A stretch of DNA of 7,543 bases, taken from assembly GCA_017408535.1 (NCBI GenBank), contig JAFQUL010000188.1, positions 1 to 7,543 on the forward strand, given 5' to 3'. A program made the translations under genes and the position numbers. Shown piece after piece: positions 5,496-7,543 of this stretch. The notes under the pieces are model-generated. The model made no database searches and was not told the origin of the DNA. It was given only the letters and a program-made list of their open reading frames with translations. The first letter of the stretch is position 1. The number at the start of each line of letters is the position of its first letter. The DNA comes from Clostridia bacterium. GTDB taxonomy: Bacteria; Bacillota; Clostridia; Oscillospirales; CAG-272.

Positions 5496-6770
5496 TTAAC
5501 CTCTTATTTTTACCTTGAGTTCAGAATCCTCTGACAGCTGTTCGGTGGAATACCCGATTATTCTATAAAGCTCGATTTTTCCGGAACCCTCTGACACGAT
5601 ATCGGCTTCTTTTGTAGTAAGCTCCTTTCCGTGGAAATCACCGCTGCCGTATATGGCTAATGAAAGCTTGTCTACTTCTCCCTTTTTGCAGTGAATTTCT
5701 CCCGAGCCTGCGATCTGAGAGAACAGGGTACCCGATACTTCTTCTATTTTTATATCACCCGATCCTGCTATCTCGGCAGATGCATCCTTGGCTTTCTTTG
5801 CCGTTATATCACCTGAGCCGGCAATTTTTATTTCAAATCTTTCGCTCAGCTCTCCTGCACGGATAATACCTGAGCCGGCGATAGACAGCTCTCCTTCACC
5901 GGAAACATCACCAACGTCAATTATTCCGGACCCGCTGATGGTTGCACAAAATTTACCGTAAACGTTTTTCGCATTTATCGTTCCGCTTCCGCTGATAGAG
6001 AGGAATGAGATATCATAGTCAGTCTCAAGCTCTACACTTGACGAGCCGCAAACTATTATGTGATTGCCGCGGCAGTTTTCGGGGATAAAAACCGTCAGAT
6101 AATTATTATCCTTTTTGCCGTTATGTCCGTAAGAGGATTCTACCTTTACATGCAGAACGTCATCTGACAGATAGCTATCGATATTACCGATAAATTCGGG
6201 AATTCCCGAGGCCTTAATACCGGTAAATCCGTTTTCCTCCGGAACGATCTTTACAGAAGAGGGGTAGGCCACGTCCAGAGATATACCGGTAAAGCCGGAA
6301 TAGTCTCTTGAAAGCGAGGTGTCGGTAGAACCCCAAGTACCGTGCTTTTCTATAACTGCTTCTATCTCAACGAGGCGGATCTCTCCCGGGCCGCGGTTGG
6401 TTACGGTACGGGAGGAGAAATTTACCGTGCTTTGATCCTCAAATACCGCCTCTCGGTCGTTTGCCGAGAGCAGTACCTTGTCGGAGTAGCAAGCAATATT
6501 TTTCGTGTGATGCACTAAAGGGAGACCGAACTGGCTGGCGCGGACGGTGTTCTCACTGTCAGTGCCTTCACCGAACAGAGTTCCGATGGATACCCCCAGT
6601 ACCTTTGCCAGATCCGGGAAGATACCAACGTCCGGCAGTCCCGCACCTCTTTCCCATTTTGATACAGCTTGCGGTGTGATACGCAGTCTGTTTGCAAGCT
6701 CATCCTGGGTAAGGCCCCTTGCTTTTCTCAGCTCGGTTATCAGATCCTTGAATTCCTTGTTTTTCTTCAT
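5496..6770 (-). CDS. HTH (Xre) protein fused to a GSG-repeat beta-solenoid-like domain
   Basis: This 424-residue protein starts with an Xre helix-turn-helix domain (about 9-63; GLTQDELANRLRITPQAVSK then WERGAGLPD). A middle beta-rich region (about 90-255) includes FTGISLDVAYPSSVKIVPEE and LTVFIPEN. The C-terminal half carries eight GSG motifs between residues 261 and 397 at 18-20 residue spacing (SGSGTI, SGSGII, AGSGII, AGSGDI twice, AGSGEI, YGSGDF, EGSGKI). This resembles DUF2807/DUF4097-type 'head GIN' beta-helix domains, which are usually on exported or membrane proteins. Here there is no signal peptide or transmembrane segment, so a cytoplasmic DNA-binding protein with a solenoid effector or sensor domain is likely. 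The start has GGAGA (complement of 6779-6783) about 8 nt upstream. It is a single-gene unit with its own promoter and terminator. The ligand and target genes are unknown. Confidence 0.88.
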   Translation of the reverse strand: MKKNKEFKDLITELRKARGLTQDELANRLRITPQAVSKWERGAGLPDVGIFPDLAKVLGVSIGTLFGEGTDSENTVRASQFGLPLVHHTKNIACYSDKVLLSANDREAVFEDQSTVNFSSRTVTNRGPGEIRLVEIEAVIEKHGTWGSTDTSLSRDYSGFTGISLDVAYPSSVKIVPEENGFTGIKASGIPEFIGNIDSYLSDDVLHVKVESSYGHNGKKDNNYLTVFIPENCRGNHIIVCGSSSVELETDYDISFLSISGSGTINAKNVYGKFCATISGSGIIDVGDVSGEGELSIAGSGIIRAGELSERFEIKIAGSGDITAKKAKDASAEIAGSGDIKIEEVSGTLFSQIAGSGEIHCKKGEVDKLSLAIYGSGDFHGKELTTKEADIVSEGSGKIELYRIIGYSTEQLSEDSELKVKIRG

Positions 6771-6826
6771 CTTGTTTTTCTCCGTTTTTGATTTGTAGGA
6801 GCGATATCGTTCTTTACTCTGTAATT

Positions 6827-6855
6827 ATGATAACACATCGGCGCTTTTTTTACAA
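6827..6855 (-). promoter_or_regulatory. Sigma-A type promoter of the HTH/GSG-repeat gene
   Basis: On the minus strand TTGTAA (6855-6850) and TATCAT (6832-6827) are 17 nt apart, with a TGT just before the -10 (extended -10). The leader to the ATG at 6770 would be about 50 nt and contains GATATCG (6803-6809), a short palindromic core, but no clear operator. Confidence 0.6.
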
Positions 6856-6910
6856 TAATCCCTTGGTTGTGTTTTCGGCTTTTGTTTTTCGCTGCCGTTA
6901 CACGGTGACA

Positions 6911-6959
6911 TAAAAAAGTAAACGGACGGTTTAGATTCACAAAATCAACCGTCCGTTTA
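6911..6959 (-). terminator. Rho-independent terminator, minus orientation
   Basis: A 13-bp perfect stem TAAACGGACGGTT / AACCGTCCGTTTA (6919-6931 with 6947-6959) continues, after a 2-nt bulge, into GATT/AATC. On the minus strand it is followed by CTTTTTTA; on the plus strand no T-run follows. It would stop leftward transcripts before they enter the HTH/GSG promoter. No gene ends directly in front of it. Confidence 0.75.
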
Positions 6960-7031
6960 GTGTGTGACGATGAAAATGAGGGCTGTAAAAAACAGATTTT
7001 CCTTTTACTTGTGAGTTAATTGATGGCACAA

Positions 7032-7173
7032 ACCTTGGCTCCCTCTGACGAGGGAGCTGTCACCGTAAGGTGACTGAGGGAGAGAAAAAACTTTAATTTA
7101 ATGCTTTTTCACTCTCTCCCTCCGTCTTTTTGCTTTGCAAAAATCCACCTCCCTCGTCAGAGGGAGGCAAGGT
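7032..7173. mobile_element. MITE-like palindromic element, 142 bp
   Basis: The ends are 25-bp inverted repeats (7032-7056 with 7149-7173) with one mismatch; the left end begins ACCTTGGCTCCCTCTGACGA. Each end is itself a hairpin (CTCCCTC, 4-nt loop, GAGGGAG). Inside are GTCACC-GTAA-GGTGAC (7059-7074), a 9-bp stem GAGGGAGAG / CTCTCCCTC (7076-7084 with 7114-7122) and TTTTTGC-TTT-GCAAAAA (7127-7143). It has no coding capacity. Elements of this CTCCCTC/GAGGGAG type are, from memory, scattered through Ruminococcus and Faecalibacterium-like genomes. No obvious target-site duplication is seen, so mobility would need a transposase elsewhere. Confidence 0.75.
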
Positions 7174-7192
7174 CTTCATATTCCCAAAAAAC

Positions 7193-7221
7193 TCGACAAA
7201 TCATTTATATACATATATAAT
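7193..7221 (+). promoter_or_regulatory. Possible sigma-A promoter facing the 7242-7277 hairpin
   Basis: TCGACA (7193-7198) and a perfect TATAAT (7216-7221) are 17 nt apart. The start would be near 7228, with termination near 7288, so the transcript would be only about 60 nt. The AT-rich setting makes a chance match possible. Confidence 0.35.
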
Positions 7222-7228
7222 CAGATAA

Positions 7229-7288
7229 CAAAAACTAAAAATGCGGAAGAAGTTTGAATTTTTTTACTTCTTCCGCACTCTTTTTTTA
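7229..7288. terminator. Bidirectional terminator downstream of rfbB
   Basis: A 12-bp perfect stem TGCGGAAGAAGT / ACTTCTTCCGCA (7242-7253 with 7266-7277) has a 12-nt loop. A T-run follows on the plus strand (7280 on), and A-runs precede it (7229-7241), giving a U-tract for leftward transcripts. It lies 54 nt past the rfbB stop. Confidence 0.88.
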
Positions 7289-7341
7289 TTTATTTTATAC
7301 GTGTTTAAGGGCATTGAGTTTTTTTACAGCCCCTTTTTTCA

Positions 7342-7543
7342 TTACTTATAATATTCAATGGTTTTTTCTATCCCCGCAGAGAAGTCAGTCTCCGGACTCC
7401 AGCCGGTGTCCTTCTTGAGCCTGGTGCAGTCAATGTCGTACCTTCTGTCGTGTCCCGGTCTGTCGGAGACGAAGGTTATCAGATCACGGGATGCCCCCAT
7501 TCTGTCGCAGATAAGCTCTGCAAGCTCAATATTTTGGAGATAA
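7342..7543 (-). CDS. rfbB: dTDP-glucose 4,6-dehydratase, C-terminal part (truncated by the window)
   Basis: The minus strand is open from the window edge to TAA at 7344-7342 and gives the last 66 residues. They carry the conserved C-terminal block of RfbB/RmlB: NIELAELICDRMG, then LITFVSDRPGHDRRYDID, a TGW motif, and a closing helix ETDFSAGIEKTIEYYK. The ITFV-DRPGHD-RY block is highly characteristic and lies in the substrate-binding C-terminal region of this short-chain dehydrogenase; the NAD-binding Rossmann part lies outside the window. The enzyme converts dTDP-glucose to dTDP-4-keto-6-deoxyglucose in dTDP-rhamnose synthesis for cell-surface polysaccharide, in the cytoplasm. It is probably the last gene of a leftward rhamnose or polysaccharide operon, since a terminator follows within 60 nt and no gene lies between. 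One detail differs from the usual RYAID: here it is RYDID. Confidence 0.88.
   Translation of the reverse strand, partial: YLQNIELAELICDRMGASRDLITFVSDRPGHDRRYDIDCTRLKKDTGWSPETDFSAGIEKTIEYYK

Larger units (their letters stand above)
6771..7341. other. Intergenic region without a protein gene
   Basis: This 571-nt stretch has no convincing coding frame on either strand. In order it holds the minus-strand promoter of the HTH/GSG gene (6827-6855), a minus-strand terminator hairpin (6911-6959), an unremarkable segment (6960-7031), the palindromic MITE-like element (7032-7173), a possible plus-strand promoter (7193-7221) and a bidirectional terminator (7229-7288). The last 50 nt before the rfbB stop show nothing clear. 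Confidence 0.7.

Noticed and set aside
6980..7332. GGGCTGTAAAAAA shared in opposite orientation at 6980-6993 and 7318-7332
   Set aside because: It is short and mostly a poly-A run with no further extension, so chance is likely.
7358..7543. Open frame on the plus strand at the window end
   Set aside because: The opposite strand encodes a clear RfbB C-terminus with the ITFV-DRPGHD block; the plus frame is its shadow.
1..7543. tRNA, rRNA, CRISPR arrays, riboswitches
   Set aside because: No cloverleaf, rRNA segment or regularly spaced direct repeats were seen; leaders are short and show no known riboswitch core.

Overview
The window looks like a chromosomal stretch of a gut Clostridium-class Firmicute of the Oscillospiraceae/Ruminococcus type. 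The signs are strong AGGAGG-like ribosome binding sites, an ECF sigma factor of the kind common in that group, DUF6809-like and HTH/GSG-repeat proteins, and a palindromic CTCCCTC/GAGGGAG element. Two tandem lipoprotein serpins recall the 'siropins' described from [Eubacterium] siraeum, so that species or a close relative is my best guess. This is an inference from memory; no search was run.

Layout. Positions 1-471 (+) hold the 3' part of a P-loop kinase, closed by a strong terminator (479-516). Positions 525-4751 form what reads as one four-gene operon: an ECF-like promoter (525-553), an ECF sigma factor (596-1156), a one-TM membrane protein that is the probable anti-sigma factor (1153-2169, overlapping the sigma gene by 4 nt), and two tandem lipoprotein serpins (2188-3444 and 3460-4707). 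It ends at a bidirectional terminator (4716-4751). The gaps are -4, 18 and 15 nt, with no internal terminator.

Positions 4770-5379 are a visibly AT-richer two-gene module. A DUF6809-like protein (-) and a small Xre repressor (+) diverge from a shared region with two direct-repeat operators laid over a near-consensus minus-strand promoter. The module is bracketed by two bidirectional terminators (4716-4751 and 5447-5489). Positions 5496-6770 (-) encode an HTH protein fused to a GSG-repeat beta-solenoid-like domain, with its own promoter at 6827-6855. Positions 6771-7341 are non-coding: a minus-strand terminator, a 142-bp MITE-like palindromic element (7032-7173), a possible very short transcript (7193-7288) and a bidirectional terminator. 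Positions 7342-7543 (-) are the C-terminal end of dTDP-glucose 4,6-dehydratase (rfbB).

How the genes may work together. The most interesting unit is the sigma/anti-sigma/serpin operon. A membrane protein exposed to the outside would hold the sigma factor. An envelope signal, possibly proteolysis, would release it, and the sigma factor would raise expression of its own operon, including two surface-anchored protease inhibitors with different reactive loops. The gene order and promoter fit this model; the signal and the target proteases are inference.
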